Origin: Nannocystaceae bacterium
GTDB lineage: Bacteria; Myxococcota_A; Polyangia; Nannocystales; Nannocystaceae
Direction: 5' to 3'
Assembly: GCA_019694555.1 (NCBI GenBank)
Contig: JAIBBS010000029.1
Location: 1-59,056, forward strand
DNA length: 59,056 nucleotides
Part shown: piece by piece, positions 9,385 through 19,643 of the stretch
Numbering within the stretch: the stretch's first letter is position 1
Layout: every line of letters starts with the position of its first letter
The notes under the pieces: model-generated
What the model saw: the letters and a program-made list of their open reading frames with translations, nothing else
Databases searched by the model: none
Told to the model about the DNA's origin: nothing
Position numbers and translations under genes: made by a program

Positions 9385-9993
9385 ATGCGCCGCACCCTCG
9401 TCATCGCCGTGCGTCTGTCGCTGCTGACCCTCGTCGTCACCGGCGTGGTCTACCCGCTGCTGGTCACGGCCGCGGCGCAGCTGCTGTTCCCGCGCCAGGC
9501 CCACGGCAGCCTCGTGACCGACGACGATGGCACCGTGGTCGGCGCGGCGCCGATCGGACAGCGCTTCACCGCGCCGGGCTACCTCCACGGTCGGCCCTCC
9601 GCCGCGGGCGCGCAGGGCTACGACGCGATGGCATCGTCGGGCTCGAACCTCGGACCGAGCTCGCTGGCGCTGCGCGAGCGCATGACCGCCGAGCACACGC
9701 GTCTGCGCGCCCTCAATCCCCAGCAGCCGCTCGCGGTCCCGGTCGAGCTGGTGTCCGCGTCGGCCAGCGGCCTCGACCCGCACCTGTCGCCGGAGGCGGC
9801 GCGGTGGCAGGCGCCGCGCATCGCCGCCGCGCGCGGTGTGACGCTGGCGCGCGTGCTCGCGGTGATCGATGCCAACGTCGAGTCGCCCGATCTCGGCCTG
9901 CTGGGTGAGCCGCGCGTGAACGTGCTGCGCACGAACCTCGCGCTCGACCGCACCTTCGACGGCCACGGCGTGGGCTCGGTGCTCGCGCGATGA
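9385..9993 (+). CDS. kdpC: KdpC, assembly subunit of the potassium pump
   Basis: 202 residues: one N-terminal transmembrane helix and a periplasmic domain with the KdpC motifs GQRFTAPGYLHGRPSAAG and LGPSSLALRER, plus a conserved C-terminus (VNVLRTNLALD). An AGGAG Shine-Dalgarno site sits 7 nt before the ATG, fixing the start. Confidence 0.95.
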   Translation: MRRTLVIAVRLSLLTLVVTGVVYPLLVTAAAQLLFPRQAHGSLVTDDDGTVVGAAPIGQRFTAPGYLHGRPSAAGAQGYDAMASSGSNLGPSSLALRERMTAEHTRLRALNPQQPLAVPVELVSASASGLDPHLSPEAARWQAPRIAAARGVTLARVLAVIDANVESPDLGLLGEPRVNVLRTNLALDRTFDGHGVGSVLAR

Positions 9994-10044
9994 CGCGGCC
10001 GCGCACCGACGCGCCGCCACGGCGGACGCGCCGCGGCGACGTGC

Positions 10045-10050
10045 TAGGCT
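10045..10050 (+). promoter_or_regulatory. TANNNT promoter element, sensor operon
   Basis: TAGGCT preceded by GTGC, ending 16 nt before the ATG of the split kdpD gene. It suggests that the sensor genes have their own promoter besides read-through from kdpFABC. Confidence 0.4.
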
Positions 10051-10066
10051 GCGCGCGGAACGTCGC

Positions 10067-11212
10067 ATGAGCGCGGAGCGCAAGCGGGCCGAGGACTTCC
10101 TCGAGTTGGTGCAGCGCGCGAAGCGGGGCCGGCTCAAGCTCTACCTCGGCTTCGCCGCCGGCGTGGGCAAGACCTACCGCATGCTCGAGGAGGCCCACGC
10201 GCTGCGTCGCCGCGGCGTCGACATCGTCGTCGGCGTGGTCGAGACCCACGGCCGCCCCGAGACCGCCGCGCTGCTCGATGGACTCGAGCAGGTGCCGCAC
10301 CGGCGGATCGAGTACCGCGGCGTGGCCATCGAAGAGATGGACGTGGACGCGATCGTCGCGCGCGCGCCCGCGGTCGCCATCGTCGACGAGATCGCGCACA
10401 CCAACGCGCCCGGCAGCCGGCAGCGCAAGCGCTGGCAGGACGTGCTCGAGCTGTGCGACGCCGGCATCAACGTCATCGGTGCGTTCAACGTGCAGCACCT
10501 CGAATCGCTGCGCGACACCATCGAGCGCTCCACCGGCGTGAACGTGCGCGAGTCGGTGCCGGACACCTTCGTGCGCCAGGCCGACCAGGTCGTCACGCTC
10601 GACCTCGCGGTCGAGGATCTGCTCGAGCGACTCGAGTCCGGTCGCATCTACGCCGCAGACAAGATCCCGTGGGCGCTGCAGCACTTCTTCCGCCGCGAGA
10701 ACCTCAGCGCCCTGCGCGAGCTGGTGCTGCGCGAGGTCGCCGAGAGCGTCGAGCGCCAGGCCCACCCGGGCCCACCGAGCGAGAGCGAAGCCACCGGTGC
10801 CGGTGCCAAGGTGATGGTGTGCATGTCCGCGGGTTCGCCGGGCGCCGCGGCGATGCTGCGCCGCGGCTCGCGACTCGCGGGCCGCCTGTCGAGCGACTGG
10901 TACGCAGTCTACGTGCAGACCCCGGGCGAGACGCCCGAGCGCATCGACGCCGAGCGACAGCGCCGGCTGCACGACGACATCGCGCTCGCGCGCGAGCTCG
11001 GCGCGGAGGCGGTGCGACTGAGCGCGCGCGATCCGGTGGTGGCGCTGCTGGACTTCGCGCGCTCCCACGGCGTCGGCCACCTCGTGGTCGGGCGCTCGCA
11101 ACAACCCCGCTGGCGCCGCGCACTGGGCCTCGACGCCACCGCGCGACTGCTGCGCCTGGCCCACGACATGGACCTGCACGTGGTGCCGGTCCACGGCCGC
11201 GAGGTGCGATGA
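10067..11212 (+). CDS. kdpD: KdpD N-terminal sensor module without kinase (split KdpD)
   Basis: 381 residues matching only the cytoplasmic N-terminal part of KdpD. The KdpD domain is at about 18-230, with Walker A motif GFAAGVGKT, VVGVVETHGR, VDEIAHTNAPGS and NVQHLESL. A universal-stress-protein-like domain follows at about 245-375 (ending HVVPVHGREVR). The four transmembrane helices, HisKA and HATPase parts of classical KdpD are absent. The stop overlaps the start of a separate histidine kinase (ATGA), so the two proteins are made together and probably act as one sensor. In KdpD this region senses intracellular ligands and interacts with regulators; that role here is inferred. Confidence 0.92.
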   Translation: MSAERKRAEDFLELVQRAKRGRLKLYLGFAAGVGKTYRMLEEAHALRRRGVDIVVGVVETHGRPETAALLDGLEQVPHRRIEYRGVAIEEMDVDAIVARAPAVAIVDEIAHTNAPGSRQRKRWQDVLELCDAGINVIGAFNVQHLESLRDTIERSTGVNVRESVPDTFVRQADQVVTLDLAVEDLLERLESGRIYAADKIPWALQHFFRRENLSALRELVLREVAESVERQAHPGPPSESEATGAGAKVMVCMSAGSPGAAAMLRRGSRLAGRLSSDWYAVYVQTPGETPERIDAERQRRLHDDIALARELGAEAVRLSARDPVVALLDFARSHGVGHLVVGRSQQPRWRRALGLDATARLLRLAHDMDLHVVPVHGREVR

Positions 11213-13038
11213 AGCTGCGACTCAAGCTGGTGTTCGCGGCCATGCCGCTGGCGCTCGCGCTGGCGGTGCTGGGCTCGGTGTCGTCCGCCACGGTCGACGC
11301 GCTGGGCACGGTCTCGGGCCGCATCCTGCACGACAACTACCGCAGCGTGATCGCGGCCCAGCGCATGAAGGAGTCGATCGACCGCCTCGACGAGGCCGCA
11401 CTGCTGGCGCTCGTGGACCGCGACGACACACTCGTGCACCACGCGACTGCGCTGCGTCAGGGCTTCGCGGACGAGCTGGCGCGACAGCAGGAGAACATCA
11501 CCGAGCCGGGCGAGGACGAGCTCACCGCCGAGCTGGCCGCGGCGTGGCACGACTACGCCGTGCAGTTCGACGCGTTCGCGCGCGCGCCCAGCAAGGCCAT
11601 GTACTTCGAGCAGCTGCAGCCGCGCTTCGCCGCGGTGGAGTCGACCGCAGATCGCATCCTCACGCTCAACCAAGACGCGATGGTGCGCCGCAGCGACCAC
11701 GCGCGCAGCACTGCCGAGCGCGCAGAGCTGGTCGTGACGTGGAGCTCGGTCGCAGCGCTGTCGCTGGGTTTGTTGGCATCGCTGTGGATCGCCTCGCGGG
11801 TGCTGCGACCGCTGGACAACCTGGGCCTGGTCGCGCGTCGCCTCGGCAGCGGCGATCTGTCGGTGCGCGCGAGCGTGCTGGGCGACGACGAGCTCGCCGC
11901 GGTCGCGCGCGAGTTCAACGACATGGCCGCACGGCTCGAACGCTTCCGCAAGAGCTCGCTGGGCGAGCTGCTGCAGGCGCAGCTGGCCTCCCAGGCGGCC
12001 ATCGACAGCATCCCCGACCCGGTGCTGGTCTTCGGCGTCGACGGCAACGTGCTCAGCGCCAACCGCAGCGCCGAGGACGAGCTCGAGCTCGCGCTGGGCG
12101 ACGCCGCGGACCGCGACGTGCTGGCGCGGGTGGCCGCACCGCTGCGCGGGGCGCTGCAGCTGGCGCGCGACCACGTGCTCGCGGGCAAGGGCCCGCACAC
12201 GCCGCGCGGCTTCGACGAGGCCGTCGCGGTCCGGCGTGCCGATCGCGAGCGCTGGTACCTGCCGCGCGCGTCGCCGGTCTACGACGAGCACGGCGCCATC
12301 ATGGGCGTGACCGTCATCGCCCAGGACGTCACGCGCCTGCGTCGCTTCGACGAGCTGCGCAACGACATGATCGCGACCGTGGCGCACGAGTTCCGCACGC
12401 CGCTGACCTCGCTGCGCATGGCGATCCACCTGTGTGTCGAGGGCGCCGCCGGCGAGCTCGGCGACAAGCAGGCCGATCTGTTGGGCGCGGCGCGCGAGGA
12501 CTGCGAGCGCCTGCAGGCCATCGTCGACGATCTGCTCGACCTCGCGCGGCTGCAATCGGACGCGCTCGAGCTCGCGCGGGTCGCGACGCCGGTCGAGACC
12601 CTGGTCGACGCCGCGGTCGAGGCCCATCGCGAGGACGCCGCGCGCGCGAACCTGCAGCTGCGGGTGCGCGTGACCCCGTCGCTGCCCGCGGTCGACGTCG
12701 ATCGCTCGCGCATCGCGTTGGTGTTCGACAACCTGCTGGCCAACGCGATCCGCCACAGCCCCGGCGGCGGCACCATCACCGTGCTCGCCGAGCCCGGCGA
12801 CGACGGCGTGCGCATCGAGGTCGCCGATCACGGCGCAGGCATCGAGCCCGAGCACGTGCCGCGGGTGTTCGACCGCTTCTTCCGCGCACCCGGCCAGCCG
12901 CCCGGCGGCGCGGGCCTGGGCCTGTCGATCGCGCGCGAGGTCGTCGAGGCCCACGGCGGACGCATCGGCGTGGTCAGCGAGCCCGGACACGGGGCCCGGT
13001 TCTGGTTCACGCTCCCACGCGCGGGGGCTGGGCCATGA
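11209..13038 (+). CDS. Membrane histidine kinase (HAMP-PAS-HisKA-HATPase), partner of split KdpD
   Basis: 609 residues. Transmembrane helix 1 is at about 5-30, an extracytoplasmic helical region follows to about 185, helix 2 is at about 187-207, HAMP at 210-262 and PAS at about 270-385. HisKA has phospho-acceptor His near residue 393 (VAHEFRTPL). HATPase has NLLANAIRHS, DHGAGI and GAGLGLSIA. The layout resembles the KinB/NtrB class more than KdpD. It overlaps kdpD upstream and the EIIA gene downstream by ATGA junctions. The likely phospho-acceptor is the NtrC-type regulator encoded convergently at 13482-14852; this pairing is inferred from position. Confidence 0.93.
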   Translation: MKLRLKLVFAAMPLALALAVLGSVSSATVDALGTVSGRILHDNYRSVIAAQRMKESIDRLDEAALLALVDRDDTLVHHATALRQGFADELARQQENITEPGEDELTAELAAAWHDYAVQFDAFARAPSKAMYFEQLQPRFAAVESTADRILTLNQDAMVRRSDHARSTAERAELVVTWSSVAALSLGLLASLWIASRVLRPLDNLGLVARRLGSGDLSVRASVLGDDELAAVAREFNDMAARLERFRKSSLGELLQAQLASQAAIDSIPDPVLVFGVDGNVLSANRSAEDELELALGDAADRDVLARVAAPLRGALQLARDHVLAGKGPHTPRGFDEAVAVRRADRERWYLPRASPVYDEHGAIMGVTVIAQDVTRLRRFDELRNDMIATVAHEFRTPLTSLRMAIHLCVEGAAGELGDKQADLLGAAREDCERLQAIVDDLLDLARLQSDALELARVATPVETLVDAAVEAHREDAARANLQLRVRVTPSLPAVDVDRSRIALVFDNLLANAIRHSPGGGTITVLAEPGDDGVRIEVADHGAGIEPEHVPRVFDRFFRAPGQPPGGAGLGLSIAREVVEAHGGRIGVVSEPGHGARFWFTLPRAGAGP

Positions 13039-13469
13039 CGACGCCGTTGCCCGACGCGATCGTGGCCGAGCTGCACGGCTCGACCGTCGACGAGATCCTC
13101 GCGCAGCTGTGCGAACCGGTCGCGCGCGACACCGGCGTGCCGCTGCCGGAGCTGCTCGCGACGCTGCGCGAGCGGGAGGCGCTGGCATCCACCGCGCTGG
13201 GCTCGGGCATCGCCATGCCGCACGGGGAGCACCCGGGGCTGAGCCGCGTGTTCGCGGTGCTCGGGCGCGCGCGCACGCCGGTGGCCATGGCCGCGCCCGA
13301 CGACACGCCGGTGCAGCTGTTCGTGGCGCTGCTGCGTCCGCCGGCCGCGAGCGCGGCCCACCTCAAGGCGCTGGCACAGTGGAGCCGCGTGCTGTCGGAC
13401 GCCGGCACGCGCGCGGCGCTGCTCGCCGCGCCCGATGCCGCGGCCATCGCAGCGTTGCTGCAGCCCTGA
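13035..13469 (+). CDS. PTS EIIA (PtsN/fructose-type) domain protein in the kdp operon
   Basis: 144 residues forming one EIIA type-2 domain. The phosphorylatable His lies in SGIAMPHGEH, and the family pattern continues with DTPVQLFVALL and HLKALAQWSRVL. No EIIB or EIIC partner is encoded nearby, so a regulatory (EIIA-Ntr) role is more likely than sugar transport. In E. coli, EIIA-Ntr binds KdpD and changes kdp expression, so its place behind the split sensor (ATGA overlap with the kinase) is meaningful. It may not be the cell's only ptsN. Confidence 0.88.
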   Translation: MTTPLPDAIVAELHGSTVDEILAQLCEPVARDTGVPLPELLATLREREALASTALGSGIAMPHGEHPGLSRVFAVLGRARTPVAMAAPDDTPVQLFVALLRPPAASAAHLKALAQWSRVLSDAGTRAALLAAPDAAAIAALLQP

Positions 13470-13481
13470 GCACCGCGCGGC

Positions 13482-14852
<1,371 letters not shown>

Positions 14853-14859
14853 GTCGGGC

Positions 14860-15789
14860 TCAGCCCTTCTCGAACGAGGCCTGCATCATCATGGTGGTCT
14901 CGAACGAGTTCTGCCCGAACGAGATCATCGTGCTGCGCGTGAACTTGTAGCTGACCGGCAGACCGGCATCGACGTCGAACAGGATCGAACCCTCGATGGT
15001 GCCCTCGAGCGAGATCATGCCGCCCTGCATCTCGCTGGCGCCGCTGGTCGACTGCTCGACCTGCAGCTCGGCGATGCGCTGGCCGCCGGAGTCGTCGATC
15101 TTGACCAGGGTGTACTTGGTCTCGGTGTCGGTCGGCATCATCACGCCGGAGCCACCGAGCTCGGTCTCCGCCTGCTCCTCCTCGACCACGGTCTTGCCGA
15201 CCGCGATGGGATCCTTGGGCAGATCGGGCAGCGCGATCATGGCGTCCGCCAGCGCGAGGATCTGCGCCGCACCGGCGCCGGCGGGCGGCTTGCCACCGTT
15301 GGCCTTGGCCTCCTCGCCGAGCTTCTTGAAGTGCTCGCGGCGCGCGGTGTTCTCGGCCAGCCCCTCGGTCGCCTTCTCGTCGAGCTCGCCGCGGCGGTCG
15401 ACCAGGAACGCGCCCTTGCCCTGCTCCTTCAGGACCGACTTGGTGTCACCACCGCCGTCGTCCTTGAACATGCCCTGCAGGTCGAGCTTGCCGATGTCGG
15501 CGAAGCTCCACACGACCTTGAGCTTGTCGCCCGAGGGCGAGAACTCCAGCAGCGCGGAGTACTCCATCGCGGCCTGGCCGAACTGGCCCGAGCCGCTGGT
15601 GTTCATGTCGATGCTGCCGTTTTGCTTGAGCTTGGCCGCGGCCGCGCCGTAGCGCAGCTCGATGCCGCCCGTGACCGGCGCACCCTTGCCCCCGCGCCCG
15701 CCGTCGGGCGTGTTGGTGCCACCTTGCTTGTTGCAGGAAGCCGCGCCCAGCAGCACGGCGGACAGACCCAGGCGGACGAGCAGCGACAT
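14860..15789 (-). CDS. Lipoprotein of unknown function
   Basis: 309 residues. The signal peptide ends in a lipobox (LLGAASC, Cys near 19), followed by a Gly-rich linker and a beta-rich, Lys/Glu/Asp-rich domain of about 260 residues. Repeated polar beta-strand patterns suggest a barrel-like or open-sheet fold. I do not recognise a family with certainty; it broadly resembles DUF6263-type lipoproteins. It ends 7 bp before the NtrC-type regulator, so the two form one unit. TAACGT lies 9 nt before the ATG. Confidence 0.75.
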   Translation of the reverse strand: MSLLVRLGLSAVLLGAASCNKQGGTNTPDGGRGGKGAPVTGGIELRYGAAAAKLKQNGSIDMNTSGSGQFGQAAMEYSALLEFSPSGDKLKVVWSFADIGKLDLQGMFKDDGGGDTKSVLKEQGKGAFLVDRRGELDEKATEGLAENTARREHFKKLGEEAKANGGKPPAGAGAAQILALADAMIALPDLPKDPIAVGKTVVEEEQAETELGGSGVMMPTDTETKYTLVKIDDSGGQRIAELQVEQSTSGASEMQGGMISLEGTIEGSILFDVDAGLPVSYKFTRSTMISFGQNSFETTMMMQASFEKG

Positions 15790-15798
15790 GGTGCGCGG

Positions 15799-15804
15799 AC
15801 GTTA
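15799..15804 (-). promoter_or_regulatory. TANNNT promoter element, lipoprotein/NtrC-type operon
   Basis: TAACGT on the minus strand preceded by GC, ending 9 nt before the ATG at 15789. Confidence 0.5.
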
Positions 15805-15842
15805 GCACCGCCACGCGCGCTGTGGTAATCCAGCGCCCGGCC

Positions 15843-16775
15843 ATGGCGCTCGAGTTCCTCGCCGCGTTGTTCGGACCGCGGCTCAAGCTACCCGCCGATC
15901 AAGTGACCCGCCCCAACGCGGCGGCCAAGAAGGCGGCGGCGCCGCATGCCGCGGCCATCCAGGCGACGCTCGACAAGATTTCGGGCCTGCCCGGCATCGC
16001 GGACATGAAGGAGACCAAGCGGCTGCCGCGGGGTTTCACGCCGCTGTTCAAGGAGCTGCTCCACGCCGTCGACGCGTACCACGACGCGCTGCGCGGACCG
16101 ATGGGGCTCACGGACGCCAAGCGTCCGGGTGAGCCCGGCGGCTGCAACGCGTGCTTCACCGCGCCGGTGGGTGTGTCCGCGATCGAGGCGCTCAACATCT
16201 ACCGCGTCGCGCGACCGTGGAAGGACTTCGGCGAGGTCGTGCGCGCGCTCGTCGAGCTGGCGCAGGAGCAGTACAAGGACGTGCAGGCCGGCGCCACCGG
16301 CAAGGACGCGGAGAAGGTCCGCTTCGGCGGCAAGGCGGTCCAAAACGGCCGGCTCACCTTCGCCAAGAAGCTGCACGCGTGCCCGCTGCTCGACGCCAGC
16401 ACGCAACGATGCCGCGTGTGGAACGACCGGCCGATCACGTGCCGCATGCAGCACCCGATCTCGCCGCCGGAGCACTCGCTGCCCAGCCACGAAGGCTTCC
16501 CCAAGTCGGTGCGCTCGAAGAACCTGCGCCTGCCGGTGCGGGCCCAGGTCACGCTCACGCAGCTCGACAAGCGCATGGGCCTCGAGCTGTCGCCGTTTCT
16601 GTACGCATCGGTGCCGCAGATCGCCCAGATCACCGAGGGTCAGCAGCTCGCGGAGGCCGGCGAGGCGCCGGTCCGCATGCAGCAGGACGGCTCGGTCGCG
16701 CGGCCGGCCAACCGCAACGTCGCGCACGCGAAGAAATTCCAGAAGGACAAGAAGAAGAAGTCGCGCAAGAAGTGA
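15843..16775 (+). CDS. YkgJ-like cysteine-cluster protein
   Basis: 310 residues. Cysteines in the patterns GGCNAC (about residue 100) and CPLLDASTQRCRVWNDRP followed by ITCR (about 180-205) match the putative zinc- or iron-chelating YkgJ family, although the first cluster is reduced. The C-terminus is strongly basic (KKFQKDKKKKSRKK), suggesting contact with nucleic acid or acidic partners. No signal peptide. A GTG at 15822 would add seven residues; the ATG is preferred because TAATCC (a poor TANNNT match) sits 11 nt before it. Reaction unknown. Confidence 0.75.
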   Translation: MALEFLAALFGPRLKLPADQVTRPNAAAKKAAAPHAAAIQATLDKISGLPGIADMKETKRLPRGFTPLFKELLHAVDAYHDALRGPMGLTDAKRPGEPGGCNACFTAPVGVSAIEALNIYRVARPWKDFGEVVRALVELAQEQYKDVQAGATGKDAEKVRFGGKAVQNGRLTFAKKLHACPLLDASTQRCRVWNDRPITCRMQHPISPPEHSLPSHEGFPKSVRSKNLRLPVRAQVTLTQLDKRMGLELSPFLYASVPQIAQITEGQQLAEAGEAPVRMQQDGSVARPANRNVAHAKKFQKDKKKKSRKK

Positions 16776-16805
16776 GGCCTGCTGCGGCGCGAGGCGCCGG
16801 GCGAC

Positions 16806-17579
16806 TCACGCCGACCACGACAGCTTGGGCCCGCGCAGCGCCACGGTCTCGCCGGTGCGAGCGCGGGGTCCGGTCGCGCTGGGCAGCGCGCGGAACGGCG
16901 TGGGCCCGAGCTCACCGCTGAGCCGGCCTGCCAGCGCGGCGCGGCGCGTGTTGAGCTCGCGCACCAGCGCACGGAAGCGCCGCAGGTCGTCCTTGAGCAG
17001 CGGGTCACCCTGGGCAGCGACGCGCGCACGCACGTGCGCGCTCTCGCCGACGCACTCGCCGACGTAGGCCCCGAGCCCGCCCAGCGCGGTGGTCGAGAAC
17101 AACGCGATCACGACCAGGCCCAGCGTCGCCAGCAGGATGCCGGGGTTGGGCGCGCCCAGGCACATCCAGCACACCAGCGCGAACACGCCGATGCCCGCCA
17201 CCACGCCGGCCGAGCGTCCGCGCTGCACCGCCAGCGCACCGTCGCGCTGCGCTCGCACGAGCGCCCGCGAGGTCGCGCGGCCCGAGGTGCGCACGATCAT
17301 CGCGCCGCTGTGGCGCCGCACCGGATCGAGGATGCTCTCGATCTCGACCTGCGCTCGGAAGTCGCCGCGACTCACCGTCAGCTGCACGCCGTTGCTGGCG
17401 CCGGCGGGCGAGTCGACCCGCAGGGTGTAGCCACGCGCGGCCGGGAAGTACATCGCCCAGGTCTGCGCCGCCCACTCGACCAGCGCACGAACCTCCTCGC
17501 GCACCTGCGACGGCTTCAGCCCGGTGCACGGCACCGACCACCCGAAGGGATCGAAGCCGTTGCCCTCGCGGAAGTCCAC
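16806..17579 (-). CDS. Membrane protein of unknown function, two transmembrane helices
   Basis: 257 residues. A soluble N-terminal domain of about 120 residues precedes two adjacent transmembrane helices at about 130-180 (VVAGIGVFALVCWMCLGA and a second helix), and a basic helical tail follows. No known family recognised. The start is set at GTG 17579 because TACGGT (minus strand) ends 6 nt before it; a GTG 36 nt further upstream (17615) is possible but lies beyond the promoter element. It converges with the YkgJ-like gene. Confidence 0.65.
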   Translation of the reverse strand: MDFREGNGFDPFGWSVPCTGLKPSQVREEVRALVEWAAQTWAMYFPAARGYTLRVDSPAGASNGVQLTVSRGDFRAQVEIESILDPVRRHSGAMIVRTSGRATSRALVRAQRDGALAVQRGRSAGVVAGIGVFALVCWMCLGAPNPGILLATLGLVVIALFSTTALGGLGAYVGECVGESAHVRARVAAQGDPLLKDDLRRFRALVRELNTRRAALAGRLSGELGPTPFRALPSATGPRARTGETVALRGPKLSWSA

Positions 17580-17585
17580 CGCATC

Positions 17586-17591
17586 ACCGTA
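17586..17591 (-). promoter_or_regulatory. TANNNT promoter element, membrane protein gene
   Basis: TACGGT preceded by GC on the minus strand, ending 6 nt before GTG 17579. It argues for that start over GTG 17615. Confidence 0.4.
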
Positions 17592-17669
17592 GCGTGCGAG
17601 ACCCGCAGCGTCCACAACCCGGCCCGCTGTGGGCTGTCCGTGCCGTCGCAGCGGGGTGCGGGCACGCGA

Positions 17670-18272
17670 TCACTCGAGCCACTCGAAGCTCACGTAGGCC
17701 CGCATCACACCTTTGGCCTCGCCGCACATCATCGTGACGCGATAGCGCTGCGTGCTGCCGGTGAGCTTGAGTCGTCCGGGCAGCTTCTCGTCGGGCGCAC
17801 GCACGAGGTTGGTGACGTCCTTGCCGACCTTCTCCTGGAGCTGATCGGCGCACTGCTCCGCGGTGGTGCCAGCCGCGAGATCGAACAGGATCTGCGACGA
17901 GAACAGGCCCTTTTCGTTGCGCTCCGAACGGCTGACGTCGGTGGCCTTGGCGCCCTCGAGCATGTCCTTGCGGAACCACGCCGGATCGAGGAAGCGCTGT
18001 CCCAGATCTGCGGACGCCTCGGCCTTCGCCTCCGCCTTCGCCTCGGTCGGCTCCGCGCCGGTCTTGGCCTCGAACACACGACCGCCCGACTTCGAAGCCC
18101 CCGAGTCCAGCGGCGGTGGCGTCTTGGCTGCGCCCGCATCGGCGGTCTTGCCCGCCGCTGCGGCCTTGCCCGCGGTGGCCGCGGTGTCGGCCGGCTTGTT
18201 CTGGCAGCCACCGACGAGCGCCAGCGCGAGCGCGACGGTCTTGGTGCAGCGGGCGAGCGACTCGTGCGTCAT
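17670..18272 (-). CDS. Lipoprotein of unknown function
   Basis: 200 residues. The signal peptide ends in a lipobox (ALALVGGC), then an Ala/Lys/Thr/Glu low-complexity linker, then a C-terminal domain of about 110 residues containing two cysteines that could pair. No family recognised. TAGTGT (minus strand) ends 8 nt before ATG 18272, which excludes the six-codon-longer in-frame start at 18290 because the element lies within that extension. Confidence 0.72.
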   Translation of the reverse strand: MTHESLARCTKTVALALALVGGCQNKPADTAATAGKAAAAGKTADAGAAKTPPPLDSGASKSGGRVFEAKTGAEPTEAKAEAKAEASADLGQRFLDPAWFRKDMLEGAKATDVSRSERNEKGLFSSQILFDLAAGTTAEQCADQLQEKVGKDVTNLVRAPDEKLPGRLKLTGSTQRYRVTMMCGEAKGVMRAYVSFEWLE

Positions 18273-18280
18273 CGCCGTCG

Positions 18281-18286
18281 ACACTA
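18281..18286 (-). promoter_or_regulatory. TANNNT promoter element, lipoprotein 17670-18272
   Basis: TAGTGT preceded by GC on the minus strand, ending 8 nt before the ATG. Confidence 0.5.
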
Positions 18287-18326
18287 GCAAACAACGGCGG
18301 CGACGCGACCGCCTTCGCGGCCGCTG

Positions 18327-19643
18327 CTAGCCGTGCACGCAGCGGGCCGCCGCGGCGCCCTTGGCTCCCAGCTCGACGGTGACCCACGGCGTGTCCGCCG
18401 TCGGTTGACCGCTGGGCGGGCGCTGCTCGGCCGCACCCTCGGCGGTCCAGAAGGGCCCGGGGCCGCGGAACATCGCGGCGATCGACTCGATCTCCGCGAG
18501 CGTCGGCAGACGCCAGTCGCTCCACGTGCGACCGAGCGCTTCGACCTCGAGGCGCTCGCAGAAGGTCAGCGCCTCGGAGGCATCGACGGCCTCGGCCACA
18601 CCGCCGAACAGCCGCAGCTGCTGGCCGACCTCGCGCACGATCGGCAGCGGCAGCGTCTGCGCCGGCACCGTCAGCTTGGGTGCGTCGGCGCCGAGATCGG
18701 CGACGCAACGGAAGCCGCGCAGCGGATCGGCCGCGTCGGAGTGCTGGCGATCGCCCACGCGCGCCGCCTTCCACACCCACCCGGTCGGGCTCGAACCCAG
18801 CGCGCGCAGCAGTGGGCCGTCGGGGCGACGGAAGCCCTTGGGCACGTAGGTCGACAGCGGCGCGTCGGGATCCCAACGCTCTGCGACCCACTCGTTCGCG
18901 TTGGCGCCCATGCCCCGCACGCCGAAGTAGCTCAGATCGATGATCGGCGTGTCGATGGGCATGACGCCGGCGATGAACTCGTCGCGCAGCTCGTTGCCCC
19001 ACGGATAGATGCGCGCGTCGACGCCCCGCGCGGCGTACTCCCACTCGATCTCGGTGGGCAGTCGGCCGCCGGCCCACGCGCAGAACGCCTCCGCCTGCTC
19101 GTGGCTCACGCAGGTCTGCGGCACGGCCGGCCGCGCGCCCTCGGGCGTGCGCGCGAGCGCCTCGCTGGGATCGCACACCGGCGCGGTGCACTTGCCCGCG
19201 GCGATGCACTTGTCGTACGCAGCGCGCGTCACCTCGCTGACGTCGATCCAGAAGCCGGGGCTACGGACCACGCGCGGCGGCTGACCGGCCCACAGCAGCT
19301 TCGGATCGTCGATGACCTTGCGGAAGTCGTAGCTCGACGGCAGATCGCCGACGATGAACTCGCCTGCGGGGATCTGCACCTGCTCGCCGGTCGGCGGCCT
19401 GCGCGTGGTCAGCAGCACGCACTTGCCCTCCTCGTTGCGACCGGTGCCGCGGGTGCACGCGTCGGGCAGACGCTGACCGCTGGGATCGACGTTCGCGGGC
19501 GCCGGCTTCGGCGGCGGCGCAGCGGCCTCCACCGGCACCGGATCGGGCGTGTCGACCACGTCGTAGCGATGCGAGCTGCGATCGCAGGCGCCCGCGAGCG
19601 CGAGCAGGACCCAGCCGAGGCGTCGAGTGCGTGATGAGATCAT
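18327..19643 (-). CDS. Lipoprotein with FGE-sulfatase (SUMF1-like) and Lcl/DUF1566-like domains
   Basis: 438 residues. The signal peptide ends in a lipobox (LALAGAC). An FGE-sulfatase domain spans about 80-325, with the family patterns IPAGEFIVGD, EVTRAAYDKC, CAWAGGRLPTEIEWEYAARG, YPWGNE and GFRCV. A shorter domain follows (about 330-438) containing TWSDWRLPTLAEIESIA, typical of Lcl/DUF1566 modules. In lipoproteins such domains are usually binding or structural rather than sulfatase-activating, and I would not assume catalysis. It is the last gene of a four-gene operon (ATGA overlap with the symporter). Confidence 0.85.
   Translation of the reverse strand: MISSRTRRLGWVLLALAGACDRSSHRYDVVDTPDPVPVEAAAPPPKPAPANVDPSGQRLPDACTRGTGRNEEGKCVLLTTRRPPTGEQVQIPAGEFIVGDLPSSYDFRKVIDDPKLLWAGQPPRVVRSPGFWIDVSEVTRAAYDKCIAAGKCTAPVCDPSEALARTPEGARPAVPQTCVSHEQAEAFCAWAGGRLPTEIEWEYAARGVDARIYPWGNELRDEFIAGVMPIDTPIIDLSYFGVRGMGANANEWVAERWDPDAPLSTYVPKGFRRPDGPLLRALGSSPTGWVWKAARVGDRQHSDAADPLRGFRCVADLGADAPKLTVPAQTLPLPIVREVGQQLRLFGGVAEAVDASEALTFCERLEVEALGRTWSDWRLPTLAEIESIAAMFRGPGPFWTAEGAAEQRPPSGQPTADTPWVTVELGAKGAAAARCVHG

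Noticed and set aside
5616..9993. Long alternative plus-strand frames through kdpA and kdpB
   Set aside because: They run within genes with strong KdpA/KdpB motifs. Only their last part, from 9385, is real (kdpC).
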